Numbered from the stretch's first letter, positions 9,151 to 16,630 are shown. The stretch: DNA of 64,000 nt from HLUCCA09 sp965277275 (GCA_965277275.1 CBDICG010000002.1:3534001-3598000); one strand, 5' to 3'. The notes: generated by a model from the sequence alone, not told the origin. Program-made: numbers and translations.

Positions 9151-9741
9151 CTAACCGCGTCCGCGCGCCTCGAACCACGGCGCGATGCGCGCGCGCACGG
9201 CTGGCCAGAGCTCTGGCAACCCGCGTATCACCTTCGCCCCGACACGGTCATCAATCTGCGCAAGCGTGACGTCATAGTCGATCCAGCTTCCCCCGCCTGA
9301 CGCTAGGTTGAGCAACAACGGCTGCAGCCTGTCGACGGCACGGGCATAACGAGCGTCAGCCGTCTCGCCAGCCTCGAACTCTTCCCAGAGCCGCCGATAC
9401 TCTGCGGCCTGGTCTTGCGGCAAAAGTCCGAAGATCCGATCGGCCGCGGCGCGTTCCTTGGCGGCTTGCTCCGCGACATCGTAGTCGAGATGGATCGGCG
9501 CGTCGCCCGCATCGATCTCCACAATGTCGTGCAGCAGCAACATCCGGATGGCCCGATCGATCGACACGCCGGGCTCGGCGTGTTCTCCAAGGACGAGCGC
9601 GAACATCGCAATGTGCCAGGAATGCTCGCCGGAGTTTTCCGGCCGTGTGCCGTCGGCCACCGGCGACGCCCGCAATACCCCTTTCAACCGATCGATCTCG
9701 GTGAGAAAGTCGAGCTGACCGGAAAGGCGTTCCAACGTCAT
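9151..9741 (-). CDS. HD-domain hydrolase (HDDC2/YfbR-like)
   Basis: A 196-residue HD-superfamily phosphohydrolase. The metal-binding residues are visible: His40 in ENSGEHSWH and the HD pair His71-Asp72 in LLLHDIVEIDAGD. The arrangement matches the HDDC2/YfbR group, whose characterised members are 5'-deoxynucleotidases. Nucleotide dephosphorylation is therefore the best guess, but the exact substrate is not shown. A copy of the dispersed 37-nt repeat (9779-9815) lies just upstream of the start. Confidence 0.82.
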   Translation of the reverse strand: MTLERLSGQLDFLTEIDRLKGVLRASPVADGTRPENSGEHSWHIAMFALVLGEHAEPGVSIDRAIRMLLLHDIVEIDAGDAPIHLDYDVAEQAAKERAAADRIFGLLPQDQAAEYRRLWEEFEAGETADARYARAVDRLQPLLLNLASGGGSWIDYDVTLAQIDDRVGAKVIRGLPELWPAVRARIAPWFEARGRG

Positions 9742-9778
9742 TCCAAGCGCGCTCGGCCAAATGCGCTCCGACCAGCCC

Positions 9779-9815
9779 CTTCATCTTGGCAAAAATACCT
9801 CTGCCGGAGGCATCC
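9779..9815 (-). repeat. Dispersed intergenic repeat, copy 1
   Basis: Read on the minus strand this begins GGATGCCTCCGGCAGAGG, continues TATTTTTG and ends CCAAGATGAAG. Four other copies in the window (12543, 29201, 31294, 33371) share this layout. The 5' part is an imperfect palindrome of CCTCCGGC type. The copy sits in the 115-base gap between two minus-strand genes, on the transcribed strand. Confidence 0.7.
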
Positions 9816-9856
9816 TAAGGGCACATAGCGGGCGCAGAGCGCCCCGTGCCCGTGCG

Positions 9857-10072
9857 TCACTGGCGAGCTCCGCGCATCTGGGCCAGCATCGCCTTGGCGC
9901 GGGCCTCGGCGCGCAGGTACCGGATCGCGGTGTTGAACGCCTCCTGAAGGGTCGGCGACGATTCCCCGAGCGTCCGGCCCACCTGTTCCACGAGTTCCGG
10001 CTGCCCGAGCTCCTCGGCCGTTTCGAAGGTTTCCTCGGCAAGCCGTTCCGCGACGGTGTCCACAAACGCCAT
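9857..10072 (-). CDS. Small conserved-looking helical protein
   Basis: A 71-residue acidic, mostly helical cytosolic protein with no motif I recognise. It begins nine bases after the alpha/beta hydrolase stop on the same strand, so the two are probably one transcription unit. Its composition (Glu/Ala/Arg-rich, no low-complexity run) and tight spacing support a real gene. Function unknown. Confidence 0.65.
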   Translation of the reverse strand: MAFVDTVAERLAEETFETAEELGQPELVEQVGRTLGESSPTLQEAFNTAIRYLRAEARAKAMLAQMRGARQ

Positions 10073-10081
10073 CTCGCGCTC

Positions 10082-10735
10082 CTAGCGTGTATTTTCCGTG
10101 AGTCGGCGCCGCACGTAGGTGTCGACCGTTTCGAGCATGGGCGCCATGTAGGGATCCTTGAAGAAGTGATCCGCGCCTTCGATCTCCTCGTGGGTGATCG
10201 TGATGCCCTTCTGCTCGTGCAGCTTGCGCACCAGCGCATGGGTATCCTTGGGAGGCGCAACGCGATCGGCTGTCCCGTTCAGGATCAGGCCCGAAGACGG
10301 GCAGGGCGCAAGGAACGAGAAATCGTACATGTTCGCCGGCGGCGAGACCGAGACAAAGCCGGTGATCTCGGGGCGGCGCATCAGAAGCTGCATGCCGATC
10401 CACGCGCCGAAAGAGAACCCGGCGACCCAGCAATGCTTTGCATTCTGGTTCATCGACTGCAGGTAATCGAGCGCCGACGCCGCGTCCGACAATTCGCCAA
10501 TGCCCTGATCATACTCGCCCTGGCTGCGCCCCACGCCGCGGAAATTGAACCGCATGACCGTGAAGCCCATCTCGTAAAACGCGTAATGCAGGTTGTAGAC
10601 CACCTTGTTGTTCATCGTGCCCCCGAACTGCGGGTGGGGGTGCAGGATGATCGCGATCGGCGCGTCGGCGGTTTTCTGGGGGTGGTAGCGTCCCTCGAGC
10701 CGTCCTTCGGGGCCAGGGAAGATCACCTCGGGCAT
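10082..10735 (-). CDS. Alpha/beta hydrolase (dienelactone-hydrolase-like)
   Basis: A 217-residue alpha/beta hydrolase with a plausible catalytic triad: Ser108 in the nucleophile elbow GFSFGAW, Asp157 in NGTADRV and His190 in GADHFF. The oxyanion region HPHPQFGG (about 32-39) is typical of the short bacterial esterase/YjfP-like group. Substrate unknown. The gene is divergent from iscR, and the iron-box-like palindrome at 10796-10808 is only about 60 bases upstream of its start. It could therefore share iron regulation with the Fe-S operon. The 71-residue gene follows it. Confidence 0.85.
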   Translation of the reverse strand: MPEVIFPGPEGRLEGRYHPQKTADAPIAIILHPHPQFGGTMNNKVVYNLHYAFYEMGFTVMRFNFRGVGRSQGEYDQGIGELSDAASALDYLQSMNQNAKHCWVAGFSFGAWIGMQLLMRRPEITGFVSVSPPANMYDFSFLAPCPSSGLILNGTADRVAPPKDTHALVRKLHEQKGITITHEEIEGADHFFKDPYMAPMLETVDTYVRRRLTENTR

Positions 10736-10772
10736 GTGTCGTCCTGTCTTCGGTCGCCGGTGGTCGGCGGAG

Positions 10773-10808
10773 TTGACCGGGACAGCGCTACGACCTAGAA
10801 CTATTCTA
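10773..10808 (+). promoter_or_regulatory. Candidate iscR promoter with iron-box palindrome over the -10
   Basis: TTGACC (10773-10778) and TAGAAC (10796-10801) are 17 bases apart, a reasonable sigma-70 type promoter on the plus strand. The palindrome TAGAACTATTCTA (10796-10808) covers the -10 box and the expected start of transcription. Its arms match, as I recall it, the iron control element bound by Irr in alphaproteobacteria; IscR itself or another Rrf2 or Fur protein is an alternative. Binding there would block RNA polymerase. The palindrome is seen directly; the regulator is inferred. Confidence 0.55.
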
Positions 10809-11100
10809 AACCAGCGCGGCCCCGTGCGTGAGCCTGTCGCAGTTAAGCGCCCGGCTTGCGGTCGTCAATGCTCCCTGTTGCGGAGGGCACCTCTTGTATG
10901 GGGGCCGAAGCCGGTAGAGCACGCCGCGTCACGAGGCACCGCGGGCAAGGTGAAGGGCGCTGGGCAACGTCATAGTGGGGATCTGGGGCCGTGGCATCCT
11001 TGGCAGCTTGATGTAGAGACCGGGGGCACGGGCCCCGCGTTCTGCCGGAGCCCGCGCTGTGTCGTGGAATTTGGGCGCAGTCGTCTGAAGGGGGGCGGGT
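10809..11100 (+). other. Long leader region upstream of iscR
   Basis: About 290 bases separate the candidate promoter from the iscR start. I see no gene and no riboswitch class I recognise. The segment contains several GC-rich inverted repeats (for example around 11020-11050) and ends with a strong AGGGGGGCGGG purine tract serving iscR. If the promoter at 10773 is the main one, the mRNA has an unusually long 5' leader. Confidence 0.4.
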
Positions 11101-11571
11101 ATGAAACTCAGCACCAAGGGGCGCTACGCGATGGTCGCGCTCGTCGATCTTGCGCTGGCCGTTGACGAGGATGGAACGCCCGCCCTTGTCACCTTGTCGG
11201 ATATCAGCAAGCGCCAGAATATCTCGCTGCACTATCTCGAGCAGCTCTTTGTGCGCTTGCGCCGTACCGGGCTGGTCGAGAGCGTGCGCGGCCCCGGCGG
11301 CGGCTACAGGCTGGCCCGCGCGCCCTCCGAAATCCGCGTGGCCGAGGTGCTCGAAGCCGTCGACGAGACGATGAGCGCGATGCACAAGGGCGCGGGCGCC
11401 AAAGGGGCGCAATCGGGCTCCAAGGCACAGTCGCTGACCAACCGGCTCTGGGAGGGGTTGTCGGCGCATGTCTACGTTTTCCTGCACCAGGCGCGCCTGT
11501 CGGACATCGTGGCAAACGAGCTGGCGCCGTGCCCTGCGGTGCCGTCGTTGATGGAGGTGGTGGACGAGTAG
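11101..11571 (+). CDS. iscR: Rrf2-family iron-sulfur regulator IscR
   Basis: A 156-residue Rrf2-type winged-helix regulator. It starts MKLSTKGRYAMVALVDLALA and has the recognition-helix region ISLHYLEQLFVRLRRTGLVE and the wing RGPGGGY (residues 64-69). It is the first gene of the iron-sulfur assembly operon, where IscR senses cluster status and regulates cluster biogenesis genes. The three cysteines that hold the [2Fe-2S] cluster in E. coli IscR are absent: their region, about residues 91-108, contains none. The only cysteine is Cys144 near the C-terminus. Rhodobacter IscR is described as having this single-Cys form, so it fits the family. Confidence 0.9.
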   Translation: MKLSTKGRYAMVALVDLALAVDEDGTPALVTLSDISKRQNISLHYLEQLFVRLRRTGLVESVRGPGGGYRLARAPSEIRVAEVLEAVDETMSAMHKGAGAKGAQSGSKAQSLTNRLWEGLSAHVYVFLHQARLSDIVANELAPCPAVPSLMEVVDE

Positions 11572-11773
11572 AGCGTGCGTCGCAACAAGAACACTTCTGG
11601 TTTTGGCCCGGGCGGCCTTGGCATGCCGGGAGGTCGCGATGATCGGGCTTTGGCGGACACGACGTGCCCGGTGCCGAGCTTTTCTCTGATAGCGGAAGTT
11701 CGGGTGCACGCTCCTGTGCGCTAGATCTGCACATCCCCGGTCGGAAAAAACGGGTATGCGTGGAGGTTGCGTC
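11572..11773. other. Intergenic region after iscR
   Basis: About 200 bases with no supported gene. A GTG-started frame just after the iscR stop encodes a Gly-rich 48-codon peptide, but it lacks a ribosome-binding site, so I do not call it. A GGAGG tract at its end serves the decayed gene that follows. Confidence 0.4.
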
Positions 11774-12424
11774 ATGAACATCGCAACACTCTCATGCGCG
11801 GCGCTTTTCGTGGCTTGCGCGGCCACGCAGGTGGCGGTCATCAAGGTTTTTCGCGACCGTGCCGCGTTCGATGCCACGGCATCCGGGCAGGGCGTTACGG
11901 TCGATACGTTCGACAGTGAAATCGCCGGGGTAAACTGAATCCTTCTCGACAGCGGTATCGAAGCGACCATTTTCCGATCTGCTTCGGGAGCAACTCTGCC
12001 TCCGACGATGTGTACGAGGCTCTGGCCGGAAGCCGCCCGGAGAACTCTGCCATCGAGACTTACCTTCAAGAGAGTGTCGCGCCCGTCACTTTGTCTGCAT
12101 TCGGGTTCCATTGCGCGGGCCTTCACGATTACACTATCGGGATTGAGACGATGGCCGCCGGATATGTGCTCTTGCAGCTCGCTCCTGAGATTGACGATCT
12201 GACGCGTCCCGAGGGCGGCCTCTTTGGGCGCGTGCGTGATGAGCCGGAAGGTGGTATCGATCTTGGAGTGGTTCTTGTGGTCACCGGTTCCTCTGACTTT
12301 AACATCGACAACCTGCGCTTCGCGTCCGCGGATGACGTCGAGATGATCCCGGTGCCTACCGCGTTACCGTTGTTGTTGGGCGGAGTGCGTATTTGGGCCT
12401 GATCGCGCGCCGCCGCGCAGCGGG
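11774..12424 (+). pseudogene. Decayed secreted protein with VPLPA-type C-terminal sorting signal
   Basis: The remains of a secreted protein gene. It opens with ATG after GGAGG and encodes a signal-peptide-like start and then KVFRDRAAFDATASGQGVTV. A TGA at 11936-11938 interrupts the frame. Translation of the same frame past this stop still reads sensibly (ILLDSGIEATIFRSASG). The similarity then moves to another frame (FGSNSASDDVYEALAG onward, to 12402), which ends VPTALPLLLGGV. A third frame restores a GLIARRRAA basic tail at about 12396-12422. Hydrophobic helix plus Arg cluster after a VPxxxP motif is the PEP-CTERM/VPLPA sorting signal. At least one stop and two frame changes mean it is not functional. 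Confidence 0.72.
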
Positions 12425-12452
12425 TAGACGTCGCTGCTGCCCGAGGCTCTCC

Positions 12453-12508
12453 TGACGCCCTGACGCCCTGACGCCCTGACGCCCTGACGCCCTAACGCCC
12501 TGACGCTG
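12453..12508 (+). repeat. 8-bp tandem repeat, seven units
   Basis: Seven consecutive copies of an 8-bp unit, TGACGCCC. The sixth is TAACGCCC and the last ends CTG. It lies between the pseudogene remnant and the cysteine desulfurase start 90 bases downstream. Units of 8 bp change length by slipped-strand mispairing, which would alter spacing upstream of the desulfurase. Confidence 0.9.
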
Positions 12509-12542
12509 CCTTGTGCCCGGCGGCATTGTTTTTGGGGAGGAC

Positions 12543-12579
12543 GGATGCCTCCGGCGGGGATATTTGGAGCACAATGAAG
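12543..12579 (+). repeat. Dispersed intergenic repeat, copy 2
   Basis: Plus-strand copy beginning GGATGCCTCCGGCGGGGA, then TATTTGG and ending ACAATGAAG. Same layout as copy 1. It ends 20 bases before the desulfurase start codon, just ahead of its ribosome-binding site, and so lies in the leader of that gene. Confidence 0.65.
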
Positions 12580-12598
12580 CCAGAGGGAGGCGCGGATC

Positions 12599-13657
12599 GT
12601 GGAGCGGGTGTATCTGGACTGGAACGCGACGGCGCCGCTGAGGTCGGAGGCGCGGGCGGCGATGGTGGCGGCTCTGGATGTGGGGGGCAATCCGTCATCT
12701 GTCCATGCGGAGGGGCGGGCGGCCAAGGCGTTGGTTGAGAAGGCGCGTGGGCAGGTGGCGGCGGCCCTGGGGGCGGAGGGAGCGGATATCGTCTTTACCT
12801 CTGGCGCGACGGAGGCGGCGGCGCTGGCGCTTGCGGGGCGCGGGCTGTCCGGATCGGCGGTGGAGCATGACGCCGTGAAAGCCTGGGCGGAGCCGGTGCT
12901 GGCGGTGGATGGTGACGGGGCCGTGGCCATTCCCGAGCCGGGGCGTGCGACGCTGCAGCTTGCGAACTCAGAGACGGGTGTGGTGCAGGGGTTGCCAGAT
13001 GGGCTGGCGGTGTCTGATCTGACGCAGGGGTTCGGGAAGCTGCCCTTTGCGTTCAATTGGCTCGGGACCGAGATGGGATTCGTTTCCGCACACAAGATTG
13101 GTGGACCCAAGGGGGTCGGGGCGCTTGTCCTGCGGCGCGGTACGGATCTGGCGGCGCAGATCAAGGGGGGCGGACAGGAAATGGGTCGGCGCTCGGGAAC
13201 GGAAAACATCATCGGGATCGCGGGGTTCGGGGCGGCGGCTGAGGCGGCGGCGCGGGATCTGGCCGATGGCGTCTGGGAGCGGGTGGCAGAAATTAGAAGT
13301 ATTCTAGAAATAAGTCTGGACCCCGGCGAAAAGGATATTATTTTGGTCGGGCATACGGCGGCCCGCCTGCCAAACACCACTTGCCTCGCGATCAGGAGCG
13401 GCGATGGCCCTGTGTGGAAAGGCGAAACGCAGGTGATGCAGCTCGATCTCGCGGGATTTGCGATATCCGCCGGATCGGCCTGCTCCTCTGGCAAGGCGCG
13501 TTCGTCTGGGGTGCTGGAGGCGATGGGCTACGCGCCCGAGGTCGCCGCGAGTGCCATCCGGATCTCGCTGGGGCCGGAAACACGGGAAGATGACGTGCTG
13601 CGGTTCGCCGAGGTGTGGCGGGCGCGGCTGGCGAAATTCAGGGCGCGGGCGGCATAG
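12599..13657 (+). CDS. Cysteine desulfurase (IscS/NifS-like)
   Basis: A 352-residue class V PLP enzyme that removes sulfur from cysteine for Fe-S cluster assembly. The PLP lysine is Lys166 (SAHKIGGPKG) and the persulfide cysteine is Cys295 (GSACSSGKARSS). It is shorter than E. coli IscS. The start is GTG with AGGGAGG at 12584-12590. It follows iscR and precedes sufB, and a second desulfurase (sufS) ends the same operon. Residues 231-249 are encoded by an AT-rich stretch with rare codons (AGA, CTA, ATA, TTG) that contains a palindrome matching the iscR promoter site, so a regulatory element seems embedded in the coding sequence. Confidence 0.9.
   Translation: MERVYLDWNATAPLRSEARAAMVAALDVGGNPSSVHAEGRAAKALVEKARGQVAAALGAEGADIVFTSGATEAAALALAGRGLSGSAVEHDAVKAWAEPVLAVDGDGAVAIPEPGRATLQLANSETGVVQGLPDGLAVSDLTQGFGKLPFAFNWLGTEMGFVSAHKIGGPKGVGALVLRRGTDLAAQIKGGGQEMGRRSGTENIIGIAGFGAAAEAAARDLADGVWERVAEIRSILEISLDPGEKDIILVGHTAARLPNTTCLAIRSGDGPVWKGETQVMQLDLAGFAISAGSACSSGKARSSGVLEAMGYAPEVAASAIRISLGPETREDDVLRFAEVWRARLAKFRARAA
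13291..13341 (+). promoter_or_regulatory. Candidate intragenic iron-box and internal promoter region
   Basis: Inside the cysteine desulfurase gene, TAGAAGTATTCTA (13294-13306) has the same TAGAA-N3-TTCTA arms as the iscR promoter palindrome. It lies in an AT-rich island, with a -10-like TATTAT at 13336-13341, about 370 bases upstream of sufB. I see no matching -35. The arrangement suggests a second, iron-responsive control point or internal promoter for the suf genes. Confidence 0.45.
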
Positions 13658-13711
13658 GCCGGCGCTTCGGCAAGCCCCGGGAAAGGGGCGCCTCAAGGAG
13701 GGAAACGCGCG

Positions 13712-15262
13712 ATGGCGGCACTCGATGAGACGGCTGTGACGGAAGAGACCATTGGCGGGCTGAAGGTCCGCGAGGCGGTGGACCGCGAGACGGTCGAGAC
13801 CGTCGCCAATATGGGCAAGTACAAGTACGGCTGGGAAACGGACATCGAGATGGAGTTCGCGCCCAAGGGCCTGAACGAGGACATCGTCCGCCTGATCTCG
13901 GAGCGCAACAACGAGCCGGAGTGGATGCTGGAGTGGCGTCTGGCGGCCTTCCGGCGCTGGCTCGAGATGACAGAACCCGACTGGGCGATGCTCAACATCG
14001 AGCCGATCCCGTACCAGGAGCAATACTATTACGCCAAGCCGAAGAGCATGACGGAGAAGCCTAAATCGCTCGACGAGGTCGATCCGAAGCTGCTGGCGAC
14101 CTACGAAAAGCTTGGGATCCCCCTGAAGGAGCAGATGATCCTTGCTGGTGTTGAAGGCGCGGACGCGGCGCCAGCGGAAGGCCGCAAGGTCGCCGTCGAT
14201 GCGGTGTTCGACAGCGTGTCCGTGGGCACGACCTTCAAGAAGGAGCTGGAGGCGGCAGGCGTCATTTTCTGCTCGATCTCGGAGGCGATCCAGGAGCATC
14301 CGGAGCTGATCAAGAAGTATCTCGGCTCGGTTGTCCCGCAGTCCGACAACTTCTTTGCGACGCTGAATTCGGCGGTCTTTTCCGACGGGTCGTTCGTCTA
14401 CATCCCGCCCGGCGTGCGCTGCCCGATGGAGCTGAGCACCTACTTCCGCATCAATGCGGAGAATACGGGCCAGTTCGAGCGCACGCTCATTATCGCCGAC
14501 AAGGAAAGCTACGTTTCCTACCTCGAAGGCTGCACGGCACCGCAGCGGGACACCTCCCAGCTCCATGCCGCCGTGGTGGAACTCGTGGCGCTCGACGATG
14601 CCGAGATCAAGTACTCGACGGTGCAGAATTGGTATCCCGGCGACGAAGACGGAAAGGGTGGCATCTACAACTTTGTCACCAAGCGCGCCGATTGCCGGGG
14701 CGACCGCTCCAAGGTGATGTGGACGCAGGTCGAAACGGGCTCCGCGATCACGTGGAAGTACCCGTCGTGCATTCTGCGGGGCAACGAGAGCCAGGGCGAG
14801 TTCTACTCGATCGCGATCACCAACAACCACCAGCAGGCCGACACCGGCACGAAGATGGTGCACCTGGGCAAGGACACGCGCAGCCGCATCGTTTCGAAAG
14901 GGATCAGTGCGGGGTTTGCGCAGAACACCTATCGCGGGCTCGTGTCGATGCACCCCAAGGCAAAGAACGGGCGCAACTACACCCAGTGCGACAGCCTGCT
15001 GATCGGCGACAAGTGCGGGGCGCATACCGTCCCGTATATCGAGGTGAAGAATAACTCCTCCCGCGTCGAGCACGAGGCGACCACCTCCAAGGTCGACGAC
15101 GACCAGATGTTCTACTGCCGCCAGCGCGGCATGGACGAGGAGGAAGCCGTGGCGCTGATCGTGAACGGCTTTGCCAAGGAGGTGCTGCAGGCGCTGCCCA
15201 TGGAGTTCGCCATGGAAGCCCAGCAGCTCGTCGCGATCAGCCTCGAAGGGTCTGTCGGCTAA
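13712..15262 (+). CDS. sufB: Fe-S cluster assembly scaffold SufB
   Basis: A 516-residue SufB protein, the core scaffold of the SufBCD complex on which Fe-S clusters are built. The long C-terminal beta-helix and the conserved segments YIPPGVRCPMELSTYFRIN and ASDKESYVSYLEGC-like (IADKESYVSYLEGC, near residue 270) are present, as is a Cys in CGAHTVPYIEV. AAGGAGG precedes the ATG. The gene is 54 bases after the desulfurase stop; the gap includes a small GCCCC/GGGGC hairpin. sufC and sufD follow only after four unrelated small genes, which is a looser layout than in E. coli. Confidence 0.97.
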   Translation: MAALDETAVTEETIGGLKVREAVDRETVETVANMGKYKYGWETDIEMEFAPKGLNEDIVRLISERNNEPEWMLEWRLAAFRRWLEMTEPDWAMLNIEPIPYQEQYYYAKPKSMTEKPKSLDEVDPKLLATYEKLGIPLKEQMILAGVEGADAAPAEGRKVAVDAVFDSVSVGTTFKKELEAAGVIFCSISEAIQEHPELIKKYLGSVVPQSDNFFATLNSAVFSDGSFVYIPPGVRCPMELSTYFRINAENTGQFERTLIIADKESYVSYLEGCTAPQRDTSQLHAAVVELVALDDAEIKYSTVQNWYPGDEDGKGGIYNFVTKRADCRGDRSKVMWTQVETGSAITWKYPSCILRGNESQGEFYSIAITNNHQQADTGTKMVHLGKDTRSRIVSKGISAGFAQNTYRGLVSMHPKAKNGRNYTQCDSLLIGDKCGAHTVPYIEVKNNSSRVEHEATTSKVDDDQMFYCRQRGMDEEEAVALIVNGFAKEVLQALPMEFAMEAQQLVAISLEGSVG

Positions 15263-15286
15263 CAGGTACGCACGGGAGAGACCGGT

Positions 15287-15496
15287 ATGCCGCGCGCGTT
15301 CCTTCAGGCGACGCTCACGGGTGCATTCTGTATCGTGTTCGCTCTCGTGGTGGACGTCGTGACGGATGCACTGTCGCTCGCGCCGGTGGTCGGGCTCTCT
15401 TTCCTATCAGGATTTCTGGGCAGTCTGTTTGCGACGTTCGTTGTGCGGCGTCAGCTGGGCGGGAGTGCCAAGAGCCCCATGGAGAAAGCGGAATGA
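15287..15496 (+). CDS. Small two-helix membrane protein
   Basis: A 69-residue protein with two hydrophobic helices (about residues 8-28 and 32-52) and a basic C-terminal tail. Its stop overlaps the start of the pyruvyl-transferase-like gene (ATGA at 15493-15496), which supports both genes being translated. It begins 24 bases after sufB. No family is recognisable, and a role in Fe-S assembly is suggested only by position. Confidence 0.65.
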   Translation: MPRAFLQATLTGAFCIVFALVVDVVTDALSLAPVVGLSFLSGFLGSLFATFVVRRQLGGSAKSPMEKAE

Positions 15497-16296
15497 AGCC
15501 GCTCAAACTCTTCTGGTACCGGCGGGAAGCCAACTTCGGCGATGCTTTGTCGCCGCTGGTCGTGGCGCATGTCGCCGGGCGCAGGGTCGAGTGGGCGCCC
15601 CGCGAGGAGGCCGAGCTCTTCGCGGTCGGGTCGCTCATGACGATGATCGCGAATACGCCGCGCGAGACGCCTGCACCGCGCCCCGTGATCTGGGGATCGG
15701 GCTGCATGGGGCCTGTCCGCGATCTGGCGTTCCTGCGCGATGTCGATGTGGCCCTTCTGCGCGGGCCGGTGACCTCCGCGCTTCTTGAGCGGCGCGATAC
15801 GACCTTCGGCGACCCAGGGCTGCTTGTCACAGACGTTTTCGGCACGCTGCCGGATCGGCAGGAGAAGATCGGCATCGTGCCGCACCTGACAAAGCGAGAA
15901 GACCCGGCACTCGAGGCCGTTGTCGCCGCTGACCCACGGCTGACCCTGATCGACCCGGCAACGAGGGATGCCTCCGCCGTCGTGCATCGGATCGCGGAAT
16001 GCGCTTACGTGCTGTCGTCGTCGCTGCACGGGCTCGTTGTCGCCGATGCGTGCGGCGTGCCCAACACCTGGCTGGAGCCGTGGGGGAATCACGGCTTTGC
16101 AGCCCTCAAGTTTCAGGATTACGCGGCGAGCGTTGGCCGCACGCTTGGCGCACCTGTCAAGGTGACCGCTATCCAAGCCCACCTCGGCGGGCGGCTACCG
16201 GAGCTTGTGAGCTATAGCGCAGGGATCGCCGAGGCCCAGCACGTCTTGCGCGCGAGCTTCCCGCAGGAGCTGCGCGCCCCGCGCGCGGCGGCTTAA
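15493..16296 (+). CDS. Polysaccharide pyruvyl transferase family protein
   Basis: A 267-residue protein matching the polysaccharide pyruvyl transferase family (ExoV/CsaB-like). It shows an N-terminal NFGDALSPLV motif (about residues 14-23), a central WGSGCM, an RGPVTSALL segment near residue 92 and SSSLHGLVVADACGVP (about 175-190). Family members add pyruvate ketals to exopolysaccharides or cell-wall polymers using PEP. Its place between sufB and sufC is unexpected, and nothing links it to Fe-S chemistry. Translation is coupled to the preceding membrane protein. Confidence 0.82.
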   Translation: MKPLKLFWYRREANFGDALSPLVVAHVAGRRVEWAPREEAELFAVGSLMTMIANTPRETPAPRPVIWGSGCMGPVRDLAFLRDVDVALLRGPVTSALLERRDTTFGDPGLLVTDVFGTLPDRQEKIGIVPHLTKREDPALEAVVAADPRLTLIDPATRDASAVVHRIAECAYVLSSSLHGLVVADACGVPNTWLEPWGNHGFAALKFQDYAASVGRTLGAPVKVTAIQAHLGGRLPELVSYSAGIAEAQHVLRASFPQELRAPRAAA

Positions 16297-16318
16297 GGCG
16301 AAGAGGAAAGAGAGAGAG

Positions 16319-16630
16319 ATGATTGTAACGACCACCCCAACCATCGAGGGCCGCACCATCACCACGTACCACGGTGTGGTTGTCGGCGAGGCCATCCTCG
16401 GAGCGAATGTCTTTCGAGACATCTTCGCGGGGATCACCGATATCATCGGCGGCCGCTCCGGCGCGTACGAAGCAAGTCTTGCCGAAGCCCGCGAAACGGC
16501 GATGAGCGAGCTGGAGAGCCGTGCGGCACAGGCGGGCGGCAATGCCGTCGTGGGGGTCGATCTCGACTACGAGGTGATCAACAACATGCTCATGGTTTCG
16601 GTCTCCGGCACGGCGGTGACGATCGCCTGA
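16319..16630 (+). CDS. UPF0145 (YbjQ-like) protein
   Basis: A 103-residue protein of the UPF0145/YbjQ family. The order of motifs is typical: GRTITTYHGVVVGEAILGAN near the start, ELESRAAQAGGNAVVGVDLDY in the middle and a final beta-strand MVSVSGTAV. Known members form pentamers or decamers and have been called heavy-metal-binding-like, but the function is not established. GAAAGAGAGAG precedes the ATG. It lies within the suf operon. Confidence 0.88.
   Translation: MIVTTTPTIEGRTITTYHGVVVGEAILGANVFRDIFAGITDIIGGRSGAYEASLAEARETAMSELESRAAQAGGNAVVGVDLDYEVINNMLMVSVSGTAVTIA

Noticed and set aside
11575..11724. Gly-rich 48-codon frame after iscR
   Set aside because: It has a GTG start with no ribosome-binding site, no recognisable feature and low-complexity composition. 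Not enough to call a gene.
12453..12508. CRISPR-like array
   Set aside because: The 8-bp units are directly adjacent with no spacers, and no cas genes are present. It is a simple tandem repeat.
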